From the NCBI GenBank assembly GCA_036583965.1, contig JAZBQD010000015.1, positions 85,883,309 through 85,947,308 on the forward strand: 64,000 nucleotides of DNA, given 5' to 3'. The number at the start of each line of letters is the position of its first letter. Position 1 is the stretch's first letter. A model generated the notes under the pieces. It ran no database searches. It worked only from the letters and a program-made list of their open reading frames with translations, and was not told where the DNA came from. Shown piece by piece: positions 25,611-37,420 of this stretch. Made by a program: the position numbers and the translations under genes. Origin of the DNA: Prunella strophiata (taxonomy: Eukaryota; Chordata; Aves; Passeriformes; Prunellidae).

Positions 25611-27784
25611 ATCTTTAAAGGACACGTTCAAGATAAGAAACGATTTTTAAGATAGGGGCTGGAAAAGCTTAAGCCTTTCCTCTCTGTGTGGTAGTTTCCC
25701 TTCTCTTTCTTTTCCCGGACAGAACTGACAAGCAGGCATTGTCCCTCCAGTGAGCTCTGCAGTATTACTTTGACCCTAACCCATCAATCTGCCTCAATTG
25801 GATAATGATCTGTAATCACTTTCTTTCAGGGGAGTCTATAAATTTGCCAAGGCCCTATTCTTCTCTGAAGGCCTCCTTATGTTCACTCCCGTTTGTGCAA
25901 ATGCTCTCTCTTTTACAGCACTAAATAGCCATGCACATGGCCCTTTCTGTTCAGAGGCACCAGGCTGCTCACTGTTGATTTTCCATGGCTCTGCTCTCTA
26001 AAAGGAGGCAAAGCTCTGCATGCCAGGACTCGGCAGGGTGCAGGACGAAGCCACACCACTTCAAAAGCAGCTGCTTTTCTCATTAAGACTGACCCATCAT
26101 TAGGCTGCTTTGTGCTGGCCCTTGTAATCGATGAGAGGACTGTGTAGTGTGAAAAAGCTAATAAAGATGAGCATGAGGTGGTAGAGAAGGGGGTGGGGAG
26201 TAAAGACACTAACCCCTGTTAACAGAGAAGCCCTCCTTCCCCAAAGCTTAGCCTCATGAGTGAGGGGCAAAGCTCAGGATAGCTGGCAGGGTGCAGAATC
26301 CTTTCAGTCATTTCTTTGATTGTCTTGCACTTAATAACCTGAGCATCCTTGTTCTGTCCTTTTTATTGGACCTAAGAATTAGAACGAACATGAAAGAAAG
26401 CTCATATTCTCCTTCCTCAGCCTCCTTCCTTCTTCTGATTAAAGATCAAAGGCTGAAGAACATCTAACTGAACTTAAGTGCAACACAAGAGAAAGCCCAC
26501 ATATGTACACAGAGCACTGGAGGGTCTTTTCACATATTATAATGAGACTTTCTGAGGTTCTGAGAACATAATGGAAAAGGTCAGAGAAGATGAAAGATAC
26601 TAAAGCTGTTAATATGTCTTGGGGAAGCACCAAGTGTATTCTTGCTCTGTGACATGTTGGATACACTCTGCAGAGAGCAGAGGGAACAAGAAAATAAGTA
26701 ATCTCCAAGAAATGTGCAGTGTGGAGGTAGCATTGGTCATGGGAGAGGGCAAAGATGATAATTCTCTGCCTGCACTGCAAAGACTGCAATACATCTCTAG
26801 AAGTGCTGTTCATATGGACATCACACCAGAAATGAGCAGCAGGAATCTGCAGCCATGACAATGTGCCTGAGTGAAGTGAAAGGATCCTCTATTTGGGAGA
26901 GGAGGAACAGTGCCTGTAACACTGTGTACACTAGTGAGAAAACATATGTAGAGTGAGGTTGCAAAAGTGTAGTGTCATATGTTGTACAAATGTGGGAGAG
27001 CTCAGTGAGGGACAGTTTCTCCCTTCAGAACAGGTGGCCTGCAGAGCCCAGACCACTTTTCAGAGCAATGCTTTGTCCTTCACACATGCTCTGTTTAGCA
27101 TGGTGTGCCTCATGGACAGGAAACACAGCCCACACCTCATCTTCTCTCCACTGTGTGCCTCCTTCCCCACTTCTCCCAAGGACAAAGAAAGCAGAGAAAG
27201 GGCAAAGCATGTTACTCATCCCCACAAGCCTGAGAGTGCATTTATGGCTGGCTTTTGTGTGAGAAATGGCAGAAGGAGTTGACCTCCTGCACTCCCTCCT
27301 ACCTGTTGCTCAAGTGAGCTCAGAAGTTTTCAATATTAAGTTTAGGTTTTCTTTCCTTGAATGCATGCAAAATTATGTGGACAAGATCTTAAGCTTATAA
27401 ATTAATGTTTTCATATTAAGAGAGTTCTGTCCATGGTCTCATCTTCCTTGTGACTACAGAAAGTCTCAGAAAGGCTCAGGCTCAAAGTGAGTTGTTAAAG
27501 TTGCTCATGTGCTTAATTAGCACATTGCTGATAATAGTGAATTCTGCTTCTGTTTTCTGTTTATGGGCATCATTCTTGTTGAGAGAGTTGAAGCCTCTCT
27601 CTTCCACTAAACACCTTCATCCCAGCCATCATGCACTGTTTGGTCCTTTACTCCAGCTGAATGCTACAAATACAGTCTGTGCCAATGCCAGAATTTTGGA
27701 ACTGCTGTGAATAGACTGTCCAAGTGGAGAAATATCAACTGAGTTGAGAAATGTATGGGATTTGTGGTTTTTGTTTGCTGAGGC

Positions 27785-27805
27785 TTTTTTTTTTTTTTTT
27801 TTTTT
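27785..27805 (+). repeat. Poly(T) run, 21 bases
   Basis: Uninterrupted T homopolymer with no recognisable element body attached. Confidence 0.9.
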
Positions 27806-27889
27806 ATTTGGTCTCTCATTCTTTGAAAGAAGCAAATTCTAAGAGGATTGCATAACAGAAGTACCCACTTCAAAACAAAAGCTGCTTGG

Positions 27890-28200
27890 CGCAGCATCTT
27901 CTGCTAACATTCTGCCTCGGCTGTGCCATTCAATGCATTTCACAAGGGATTTTGTGCTGCTGTCAAAGAGAAGCTGCACAGATTTACTTGATTTGAAACA
28001 GGGATGCCTGGCAAGTTGTTATGGGCAATCTGGATGAATATGTGTTGGCATTTGCCTTATTTTCATTCTCTTCAAGATTCCAAATGATAACCATCTTGAA
28101 GGTAATTTGTTTTCATTGCATTAAAAATTCCATTGGAAAGTTGCTTTTTATTGTAACTTGTTAAATGCTTAATTGATATCACGTAATAAAAAGAATCAAA
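27890..28200. promoter_or_regulatory. Candidate conserved non-coding element
   Basis: A 310-bp repeat-free block that stands out from its surroundings in balanced composition and motif-like words: a CpG in TTGGCGCAGCATC, TTGTTATGGGCAATCTGG, GATAACCATCTTGAAGG, and the AT-rich end with GCTTAATTGATATCACGTAAT. No simple repeat, no transposon similarity and no long ORF. It resembles the composition of deeply conserved vertebrate enhancers. That is an impression from sequence only, and no alignment was possible. Confidence 0.3.
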
Positions 28201-30606
28201 AAACCCCTCTGGTCCCTCTCAGGAGCTCAAGTTAGCTGCAGTGGAGCCAGCTCCGTTGCCATTTCCAAGTTGTTCTGTAGTGATCTAGCAATTCATCAGT
28301 GTCAATGACACATGGGAACTCTCATGTTTGTAAAAGCCTGCAAGGGATCCATGTCCTACATTTCAACAAAAATCACAAAATCACATTTCAAGGTGGTCAA
28401 GGTTAGGGAAACATCAGGCACATAATTGCTAGCCCCTTTCTGAAGTGGATGGTAAAACATGGAGAAACAGGCAGAAGCAAGAGGTCAGCAGCTGCAACAG
28501 AAAGGTGAATGCTCTTTTGAAGGACCTAGAAAATTGGAAGTGAAACATAATTGTCAGGATGCCAGAAGCCTTTGGCTTCTGCAGGAGGAGGAGTAGTATG
28601 AGAACCTAAACAGGCAAATATGTTGGTACATACATGTCACAGAAATCACAGTGGAGCAGTCACAGAGGGACCAACAAAGATCATCTGTGGTTCATTGCTT
28701 TATCTTCACTGGCCTGCACAATGGCAGAGACTTCTCTTCACTCTCTCTCTCCATGATCCCACCTAATTGTTTATTTTCTGAGAAGCTGCAACAAGGACAC
28801 AGGTGTGTGAGTTTGTGTCTGTCTCACACCTCACCATCTACGTGTAAGAACAGACAAAATCTAGCCTGTGAAGTACTGCATCATGAAGTGTGAGATTCTT
28901 TGCTGCCATGTATTATTTTTTTATGGATAATTTCCTTGGTAGACGAGGTGACATGAGAGCAAGCACACATATCTAATGTGTTAGGTATTCTCATTTAGAT
29001 TTGCTGAGATTATAATATGCTGTGGTAGATGGTCTGATATTTATGTATGTCAAAGCCTCTAAGATGTTTTCTACAACTCTTCTTGTTTCTTATCTCACAG
29101 GAGATAGTCTACATTGTCTCAGGCTGATCAGGCAGTTTTGGGTAAAATGTCCAGATTTACATTGCTATGTTATTTTCTAACTTACTGGTAAAATTGGATT
29201 GATTTTCCAGGGGGAAGGTTAAAGGAACCTGGTTCAAGGATGAGAAATTTGACCATTTAGAAAAGATCTGGGACGGCACTCAGTCAACTTGGAGTTATTT
29301 TAGGTATTGCCGTGTCCTTAATAATTAAAAACACAGCAGAGATGTCATTTGGTACCGCAGCTACACATGTTGTGTTCTTTCAGGACACAACCCATAGAAT
29401 GTACCCAATATCAATACTTCCATATTCAAAGTAAAGACAGTAATGAGGAAATTCTTCTCTCTGATCCATCAGTATGCTCTATTCACTGAGATTGCACTGA
29501 TTCATTAACTGAAATTTTAGTTGGCAATTTGTTGATTAGCTCACTGGAGCATTGAATCTTTATGATTTATCTATTGCTTCCATCATGTTGCAAAAGTAAA
29601 AATACTGAGAATGTGCTAGGCACTCAAGTAATAAGATGTATTTTAAATGCCCATCAATTGAGTAAGTAGAATAGTTTCTAGTGTATTCTGTCTAAATCAA
29701 CATCATAGAGTTAAAATAGCAAACAGTTGCATTGTGAACAATGATGTTCAAAATGACCTTCATAAGGAATGACCTTGTGTGATCTTGGTATCCACTGATA
29801 TTAATTGCAATCTTCCTGAAATTCTGAAGTCCTTTTATTTATTGCAAACCTGTTTTCTGTCTGTAGCAGTTTGTGTTTCTGCATTCTGCCTGTTCTTCAA
29901 GTGGATGCATGTGTCATGTACTCCTCTTGCTCAGGATTTCTACTTGTGATGGTTGCTGAAGAAAAATCTCGCCCTGAAGATGTCAGGCATCATGGTACGG
30001 GAATGGGGGCTCTCATAAATCTAAGCTTGTAGTGCTGCCTAGCCAGAAACTCCTGTAATAATGCAATTTTCTCCTTGTGTTTGAGGAATATAACACTATA
30101 ATAAGGTCATCTGCTTGCTATTGGGTGATTTTTTAAAAATACTTATAATTTTAATATGGTTCCTATACTAATAAAAGTGCTTAGGCTTATTCTAACACAT
30201 ATATTAATAGCAAAATCTTAGAAACTCATGAGTGGCACAATTACTTGAGTCTGGCATCATTGGTTACAAAGGGTCAAAGATGTACAAAGTCTAGGGACGC
30301 TGTTTTGTACTCATGTTTCAGAATAAATTACTGAAGGTGATTTTTTTCCTTCAAAAGTTGTCTTCTCCTGGTCTGAAAATCTCAGTTAATAAAATGCTGT
30401 GTTCTAAAATCTACCTAATTCCCACCAGGAGTTTCATGATGCTGTTTTCTTTTTAACTGACTAATTATTATTATTGTAGACATGTTATTTACTCCAAAGT
30501 GGTTTGGGGATAATTGATTAGGTTGCACCATGTCATGAAAGAACAGATGGCAGGCTAGACTGTCAGTTCTTCTACAGCCTATAAGAATGTTAAGAAAATT
30601 AAAATT

Positions 30607-30650
30607 GAGGGGGAAAAAAAAAAGAAAAAACAAGAAGAAAAGAAAGAAGA
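30607..30650 (+). repeat. Purine-rich (A/G) tract
   Basis: G5A10 followed by irregular A-rich GA sequence. On the minus strand it produces the phenylalanine-rich part of a spurious 116-codon ORF. Confidence 0.85.
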
Positions 30651-31326
30651 AGGTGACTAGGAGGGAATGAACTAAGCTTTGCTTGCAACACAAAAAACTT
30701 CTTGTTGTGGGTGGTCCTTTGGGAAGGTAATCGGAGATCTGCAATATGTCCACTACAATCAACAAAAGGGTACAATACTTCTCTGCAGGGAATTGGGTAG
30801 GGAAGAATTTGTTTAAATAAAATTGCAGGGTTGTAAGAATGTTAAACTAATTCTCTAATGTTCTGTGCATTGTCTGGGGAATTTTGGCTTTGCATCATTT
30901 GCTGTACTGAAGTACTGAAAAAATACTCTATTAGAAGTGTTTTGGAATGTGTTAACATGTATTTTAGCTTTGGAAACCCTGACTGTGTCTAATGACAACT
31001 AAAAATGCCTTTAGAAAACTAGACTCTCTTGTGTTCTCTCCCTGAAACCTCTCCCAGATTCTTAGTACAATTCTTTATCTTTATCTTGCAAAGAGAGTTC
31101 AGTTTGCTGTTATTCTGGTTGGTCAGCATCTGCATTTTAGTGTGTCTGTCCATGTTAATTACTGGTGATAAAATACAATGGATAAAACTGTATGTGGGTT
31201 ATTTGCATATAGAAGAATGTAAAGTCTTGAACTGATCTCCCTCTAGCATTTGTATTTACTGTGTGTGAAAATAGGGGGAAGCTGTAAGAAAATGGCAGGA
31301 ATAGAAATATTCCCTGTCCTTCCCAG

Positions 31327-31392
31327 AGACCACCAAAATACCAATTGTGCCTCCAAAATCCAAAGATCCCAAAAGAAGAGGTCCAGAAGAAA
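31327..31392 (+). other. Possible internal exon, 66 nt (unidentified)
   Basis: The segment has a pyrimidine-rich tract ending in CTTCCCAG directly before it and a strong donor AAA/GTAAGT directly after it (GTAAGT at 31393-31398). Its length is a multiple of three and all three frames are open. The most protein-like frame (phase 1 in, phase 1 out) reads TTKIPIVPPKSKDPKRRGPE, a basic proline-rich stretch. I do not recognise the protein. Matching splice signals around short open segments also arise by chance in 64 kb, and no companion exon was found nearby. If real, it would place the window inside a large gene transcribed on the + strand. It could equally be a pseudoexon. Confidence 0.25.
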
Positions 31393-32279
31393 GTAAGTCA
31401 TTTCCGTGAAAGCGTTACTCTTTCTGGACCTGCTTCTCCTTTATGTATTAGGTGGTATTTTACTTTGCAAAGTATCATTTAGTATCAGCAAACTGAAAAG
31501 GCAAGACCTCAGCCTCGCTCTCCCTGTGAGGTGGAAAACAGGGAGTGTCTCACTCCCAGTCAACTGTCTCTGATGTGATTGCTCCCAGCAGGGCTCTCCT
31601 CTCCCCCAGCTTAGCCCATTTTCTTCCCCTCAGCCTCCTATCAGTCTGGAAAAGATCTGCTATGCTGCTCCCACAGAGCAGCAGGGAGGAAGACTTACCT
31701 CACTATCCTCTTTCTCTTGTCTCTAAGTAATCCTGTGTGAAGAAAGGAGAAAATTGCATTATTACAGGAGTTTCTTGCTAGGCAGGACTACAAAGTTAGA
31801 TTTATGAGAACCCCCATCCCATACCATGAGCCCAGTTTTTTTAGGTGCTGGACAAATAAGTTTCTTGCTCCTAAAATCTTAAAGTCCCAGAAGGGAAGGA
31901 GGTCACAGGGATTTGTCATTAAACACAGACAGGGACATAATTAAACCTTCTCAATCAGAATTTCAGCTTGTCTTGCAGTGTATTATCTCTCAGCCCAACG
32001 ACCTTCCCTCCCTCAAATGTATAATTGTGCTTTCAATTAAGTAATTCCAGTAGAAACAACTTATATTTTACTTTCATAAGGTAATCTTCTCTTGTAACTG
32101 TGCACTGGCAAAGTTCTGCTTCTTATTTTTCTATGCATGTTGGGCTTTTCACACATCTGGAACTGCTGTTATCCCAGCAAACTGGCTTTTTTGCTGCTCT
32201 GCATGCCTTCCCCAGCGCTGAGCAGCTCCAAAAAGATCTGTCCTCATCACCTTCACATGCCTTTTCTGTTTAAAGAAAG

Positions 32280-32480
32280 AAAATAACCAGAGTCTGGTCG
32301 CTGCATAAGTATTTGGGGCTTTATCAAAAATTGTCAGTGAGGATTAGTTCTCATTGGATTGCGAGTCAAGGATTAATTACACTGACCACAGATGGGCACG
32401 GTGCAAAGAATGTCGGTAAAGTCCCCACACAGCTCCCAGAAAGTACTTTAATTATGGCCTGCATAAATTTCTATTCCAGT
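32280..32480. promoter_or_regulatory. Candidate conserved non-coding element
   Basis: Repeat-free block of 200 bp with retained CpGs and several factor-like cores: TTAATTA (32373-32379), an E-box-like CAGATGG (32389-32395) and TAATTA (32449-32454) followed by GCATAAA. No ORF of note. This combination is typical of homeobox-regulated enhancers, but the assignment is by composition only. Confidence 0.3.
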
Positions 32481-34930
32481 TTTCGGACTCCCTTAAGCAG
32501 AGACTACCAACTGTCCTAAATTGCTTGGTGGTTTGCTGAGGTGGAAATGTATCCTCTGTGGACTAAACTCATTACTGGGAGGTTTATTAGCAAGAAGGTA
32601 GTCTAAGTCCATTAATAAATGAGGAGTGAGGCAAAATCAATTATGATTTTAATATGACTGAACCACTAAGCTGCTTTTTTTGAATCTATCGTTTAAAGGG
32701 AAATAAAAGAGTATGGGCAATTAAGAAGCAAAGAAGATCATGGCTGGTGTGGCTATTGATAAATGCAGGTGAGTAAATATCTGGGAAAATTAAATGCACA
32801 GATTAGCAGTACTTACCTCACCTTAAGGAAATTTGTGAACCTTGTACTGAATCACTAAGAGGCAATTTTCAAAGCCAGTCCACTGGTCCCTGCAATAAAA
32901 TATTTTGTTTACACTGTAAAGTGCAGAGGGAGTGAGCATGGGGAAAGAGAAATACTGATCATTTAGCATCTAGCAAATGTGATTTACCTGTCCAGTAAAA
33001 TGATGGAGCTAACAGGACAGAAAATCTGAAAACTGGTAGCAAAGAATACTACATAAGAAGGAAGTACCTATTCAAGCTGTGTCACAGCAGCTTGTGTACT
33101 GTGGCTGTTCTCAGCTGTATGGCAGAAAGAGCAGACAAAAGGAAGAGGACAGAGGCCACATTTCTGAATGTTAAGAAAACATCAGGATATGTGCTGCACA
33201 AAATTGCCTTAGGAAAACAATGCTGAGTGATAGGGATGGGAACACTGTTACATGAGCTGAAAGTGGTTAAAGATTTCTAAAGTTGAAGTAGGAATGAATG
33301 ACATCAGATTTTTGACATGGGCAGTTTGAGTTTTTGTGGGAATTGTCATATGGCCTACTTCTCTACAGTGTCTTTTTTAACAGTCTGGAAGATTCAATAA
33401 ATAATATGTGAAGCACATATTCCCAGTACCAAGCAGATAACTACAAAGAAATCTGTTCTATCTGTGCTGTGGTTGGATTCCTGGGCTGGTTTGGACAATA
33501 AACTTGATTAAAGTGAGGTTTTGATCCATTGTTCACAGATACCAAGGAGAAGGCTCCAATTATATTCACTCAATAGGGGTCAGTCTTGGAAAATTTTGCA
33601 AGACTTGAAGAACAGTCATGTAGGGAAATTTTTTGTTGATTTCAGGGAAAGCATTTTCAATAAATCTTTAAAAGGTAATGTGTCTTTAATTTTCATCACT
33701 TTTTGTTACGTTATTAGAAGGTCTTTGAAATGATGAAATTTGGATTCCTGACATCCTTGATGTTGTTTATAAGGAAATATGAACAGCTGTAATTAATGGA
33801 ATGACATGCTATATTAATTTTCTCTACCTAAATGTTAGAGGAACATTTTCTTTGCCCTGGTTGAATGGTTTAGTTACACTGGCTGAAATGTTTATGTTCT
33901 TACTGTAGTCTTTTGCTAAATATTTAGTTTAAAAGATTACTTCCTGGAACAATTTCTACTAAAAAATGCCTGGTAGCATGAAAACTTTATAAAAGTATAT
34001 GTAACATTTATGGCTAAACAGAATCTATGAAAAAAGTTCTGTAATTGTTTTAGCAATAAGGGTCAAATTCTTCTGGCTTGAGTTTTGTAACCTCAGTATT
34101 TTCACATGACAGGACTTTTTACAACAATCAGCTGATTGCTCTTCATGACCATAAACTTAGTTCTCTATGGAGAAATCAAAACATCTGTGAGTTTTATGCT
34201 GAATTTTGCCATCAACCAATTGGATTCTGGAAAACATAAAACTGAATTAATTTCTATGATAAGAAGCTTCTCTGAATACCAAGTCAAAGCCAGTGGGGAT
34301 CTGTCCCTGAAAGTGTTGAAATAAACTAACAATAAAACAAAAGCCATGCAAAGCAAAAACTGAAAAATTTTATTAAGCTTTAAAAAAAATGTGTTGGTGT
34401 CAACAGTCTTGGAGAAGATGACTGAAGAGGGACATTTTAATTAAACAGGTCTGAACAGGCCAAACCTCTTGAAAACCTGTGAGTTTGAAATGTGGTTTAC
34501 AGCTATTCACACCTTTTTGAGATTTCAATGCAAGCATTCCTTCCAGCAAAAAGATCCTCAAGCACAGTTAGATGAGTGCTTGTCACCCTAGGAAAATAGT
34601 GGAACGTAGTGAAGTCACATCTCATTCTCTGATCAAAGTTCATTAATCAGGTGCCTCAACACAGCACCCAGAGTGCAAATATGCAAATATGGAATGACCT
34701 CTGATTTTGGTCTCTATCTTTTTAAATTATGTTTGCCAATTTTAGATAGGTTTTGGTGTAGCATCTACTTTTTTCACATGTACAGTTTTCTTTGATGTAA
34801 TTTCTCCCCAGCCATTGAAACTTACATATTTTGATTTATTTCTGAGTTAATTTTAATCACCTTTAGAAATGACACATGACATTAATTTGACCACTCCTAT
34901 CACTGTGTACTATCAGCAGGACAATAAAAT

Positions 34931-35418
34931 AGAATCACAGAATAGTTTGGGCTGTAAGGCACCTTTAAAGGTCATCCAGTCCAACCTCTCTGCAATAAGC
35001 AGGGACATCTTCAACTAGACCAGGTTGCTCAGAACCCTTGAATGTTTCCAGAGATGGGGCATTCACAACTTCTCTGGTCAACATGCTCCAGTGTTTTGCC
35101 ACTCTCACTGTAAAAAAAAATAATTCTTTGTATCAAATCTAAACCAACTCTCCTTTAGTTTTAAATCATTGTCCTCATTCTATCACAACATATCCTACTA
35201 AAAGGTTTGTTGTCATCTTTCCAGTAGGTCCCCTTTAGGTACTCTGAGGAAAGTTGCTCTGAGGTCTCCCTGGAGCCTTCTCTCCTCCAGGGCTGAACAG
35301 TCCCAAATTTCTCAGCCTGTCTTCATAGGAGAGGTGCTCCAGCCCTCTGATTACCTTTGTGGCCTCCTCTGGACTCACTCCACCAGGTCCATGGACTCAG
35401 GACTCCAGGTGGGTTTCA
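34931..35418 (-). mobile_element. CR1 LINE 3' end, 5'-truncated
   Basis: On the plus strand it begins with the reversed CR1 tail (AGAATCACAGAATAGTTTGG). It continues through the untranslated part (GGTCATCCAGTCCAACC, CAGGGACATCTTCAACTAGA, CAGGTTGCTCAGA) and the end of the reverse-transcriptase frame, with the minus-strand translation of 'LEHL..EERL'-type sequence around 35270-35380. The 5' end is lost at about 35390-35418 (GGTCCATGGACTCAGGACTC). Small indels and stops disrupt the frame. It is a standard dead bird CR1. This is the cleanest CR1 3' end in the window. Confidence 0.95.
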
Positions 35419-36481
35419 ATGATGATGAAAGCAGTTTTCATAACTGCTTGCTTTCCAGGCCCCAGCACCATTTCCCAGTCTAATATTTTCACACCAGCCC
35501 ACTACTGTGTATCAGTTCAAACTGAATTTCTAGGTGCTGTGAGCTGGTACATGGACTCCTGTTTCTCATGTTCTTTAAAGGACTTTCCATGTAGCTTCCA
35601 CAGAGATGTGACATTACTGCAGGGAAAAGACTTAGGGGTTGGAATCTTTTTAAAGTAGGACTGCACAAACCTTTCCACAACTAAACATGCTCTTGTTTTC
35701 CTTTCAGAGGAAGGGTAGAAATGTGACTAACTATATCATTAAACAAACAAAGCTAACCCCATTTTTGCCTGAAAGCTTGGTACTTGCCTTTTGATTTTGG
35801 TGTGGGGTTTTTTTTTTTAATTTTTGTTTTGTTCTGAAATGAAGTGCATTTGCAAAGCTTGTCTGTGCTCTTTGTTTCTTGACTTCTGACTACAGTGTTG
35901 GCTTTACAGGCAAATGATGATGCCACTGCTTACAAAGTAGTGCAGGAGCTGATGGTGGTGAAAGAAGTTGAAGTGGAAGCTAGAAGGGACAATAAAAGGT
36001 GTTGTGAGGTCAAGTTTGAATAATTGTCCTGCTGCCTCCTCAGAAATCCCATGTACATTAGCAGATGAGCAGGGAGACCTTTCCATCTTAATCACAAGTC
36101 AAGAGCAATCTGGGCACACTGTGTAGGCTTTCTGTGTAGAGTGTGAAGATGAGGGACTTGTGATCTAACACCAGCCAGCCATGGGACTTGAAGAATGAAT
36201 CTTCATTTGAGTTAGAACCTGTATGAGGTGGGGAAGAGGGATCTTAATTTTAAAGGTTGGAGTTGTCAACAACAGAAAGATTATTGATTGTTTTTTTTAA
36301 TTTTAATTTCTGAAAGATTTTTTTTTTTTTAATTTAAGGAAGTGAGTGTTGTATCTTAAACAACATATACATAAACTTGAAAGTATTAAGTGAAGCTATT
36401 TATAATTTTCATATGTATATTTTCACATGTAAATTTTGGATCACCATTAGGATTTTTTTATCAGTGTTGCTCCTGCACTCT
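35419..36481. other. Unique stretch between CR1 and solo LTR
   Basis: No gene recognised. T-rich runs lie at about 35810-35818, 36291-36297 and 36318-36331. An exon-like ORF at 35910-36023 is listed separately. The last five bases (36477-36481, ACTCT) are the left copy of the LTR target duplication. Confidence 0.6.
35910..36023 (+). other. Possible exon or ORF remnant, 37 codons
   Basis: A TTGGCTTTACAG acceptor-like sequence precedes an open frame. It begins ANDDATAYKVVQELMVVKEV, continues with an acidic/basic helical-looking stretch (EVEARRDNKR), and ends at a TAA at 36021-36023. A weak donor (AAAAG/GTGTTG) lies at 35998/35999. Codon choice and amino-acid mix look protein-like, but the piece is short and I recognise no family. 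No neighbouring exon supports it. Confidence 0.15.
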
Positions 36482-37070
36482 TGTCATGGTTTACTCCCAG
36501 CCAACAACCAAGTCCCACTCAGTCACACATTTACTCCCACACCAGTGGGATCAGAGAGAGAATTGGAAGGGTAAAAACAGGAAAGCTTTTGGGTTGAAAT
36601 AAGGACAGGAAAAGCAAAATCCTTGGACACAGACAAAGCGAAGCAAGGAATTAATTCACTGCTTCCCATGGGCAGGCAGGTGTTCAGCCATCTCCAGGAG
36701 AGCAGGGCCTCATCACAAGTAACAGGTACTTGGGAAGACAAATGTCCTCACTACAGACATCCCTTCCTTCTTCCTTCTTCCCCTCAGCTTTATATACAGA
36801 GCATGATGTCATATGATCTGGAGTATCCCTGTGGTCACCTGGAGTCCCCTGCCCTGGCTGTGTCTTCTCCCAGCCTCCCATGAACCCCCAAATCCCTTGC
36901 CAATATGGCAGTGCAAAAAGCAGAAAAGACCTTGTCTCTGTGCAAGCCCTGCTCAGCAATTACAAAAATATCTCTGTACTACCAACCCTGTGTTCAGCAC
37001 AAATCCAGAATGTAGTCCCATGCTGGCCAGAGTGAAGAAATTTAACTCTACCCCAGCCAACATCAGCACA
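36482..37070 (-). mobile_element. Solo LTR of an avian ERVL-like endogenous retrovirus
   Basis: A 589-bp element that starts TGTCATGGTTT and ends CATCAGCACA, flanked on both sides by the identical 5-bp word ACTCT (36477-36481 and 37071-37075). TG...CA ends plus a 5-bp target duplication are the mark of a complete LTR, and 5 bp fits ERVL-type integration. The sequence follows a well-known avian LTR whose transcription runs on the minus strand. In that direction there is a CRE-like ATGACATCA (36804-36812), then a TATA box TATATAAAG (36788-36796), then GGAGATGGCTGAACACCTGC. The usual ATTAAA poly(A)-signal region appears to be deleted (near 36600-36625). No internal genes are present, so it arose by recombination between two LTRs of a former provirus. 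Confidence 0.92.
36788..36812 (-). promoter_or_regulatory. LTR core promoter: CRE-like site and TATA box
   Basis: On the minus strand ATGACATCA (36804-36812) lies 7 bases upstream of TATATAAAG (36788-36796). This is the usual promoter layout of this LTR type. The CRE-like site differs by one base from the palindromic TGACGTCA, probably by CpG decay. Confidence 0.6.
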
Positions 37071-37075
37071 ACTCT
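37071..37075. repeat. Right copy of LTR target-site duplication (ACTCT)
   Basis: Identical to 36477-36481 immediately left of the LTR. Marks the integration site. Confidence 0.85.
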
Positions 37076-37384
37076 GTACCAATTTGCCCTGAAACTGGTA
37101 TGCAGTCTAGGGAAATTTCCTAAAGGGTCAGTGGGATACTGATCCCACAGGATGGAATATATTAGAGCTTCCTGATATACAGACTAAAGTGTTTACCTAT
37201 TTACAATTTGGTCATTCAACTTAGCCCTTCATTTAAATTTTACCTCTTTCTCTTTCAGTAGATGAGTTTTGGACTGTTGTGACAGCTATGACACAAGAAG
37301 CATACAGCTTGATTGTCACCATACTGTCCAAAAATGCCTTATATATATTGATTTGTACAGCATATAACATGCAATGTATGAATA

Positions 37385-37420
37385 CACATATGTACATATA
37401 TATGCATCTGTACATATGTG
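37385..37420. repeat. 12-bp inverted repeat
   Basis: CACATATGTACA (37385-37396) is the exact reverse complement of TGTACATATGTG (37409-37420), with a 12-base TA-rich spacer. Probably a decayed TA/CA simple repeat. Confidence 0.75.

Larger units (their letters stand above)
17946..34930. other. Long unique non-coding stretch with simple repeats
   Basis: About 17 kb with no recognised gene or transposon. Simple repeats at 19.54, 21.45, 21.84, 23.85, 25.55, 27.79 and 30.61 kb are listed separately, as are two conserved-looking blocks and one exon-like segment. The longest ORF in the window (166 codons, -, 21445-21945) runs through a T tract and a TA repeat and resembles nothing known. Confidence 0.55.

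Noticed and set aside
26439..26861. 140-codon ORF, minus strand
   Set aside because: Composition looks random (Cys/His/Leu/Ser rich), no recognisable motif, and shorter ORFs overlap in other frames.
28367..28410. CR1-tail-like words (AATCACAAAATCAC)
   Set aside because: Only about 40 bp with loose similarity and no CR1 body following.
30415..30765. 116-codon ORF, minus strand with a Phe-rich segment
   Set aside because: The Phe/Leu run comes from the purine-rich tract at 30607-30650. It is not a real membrane segment.
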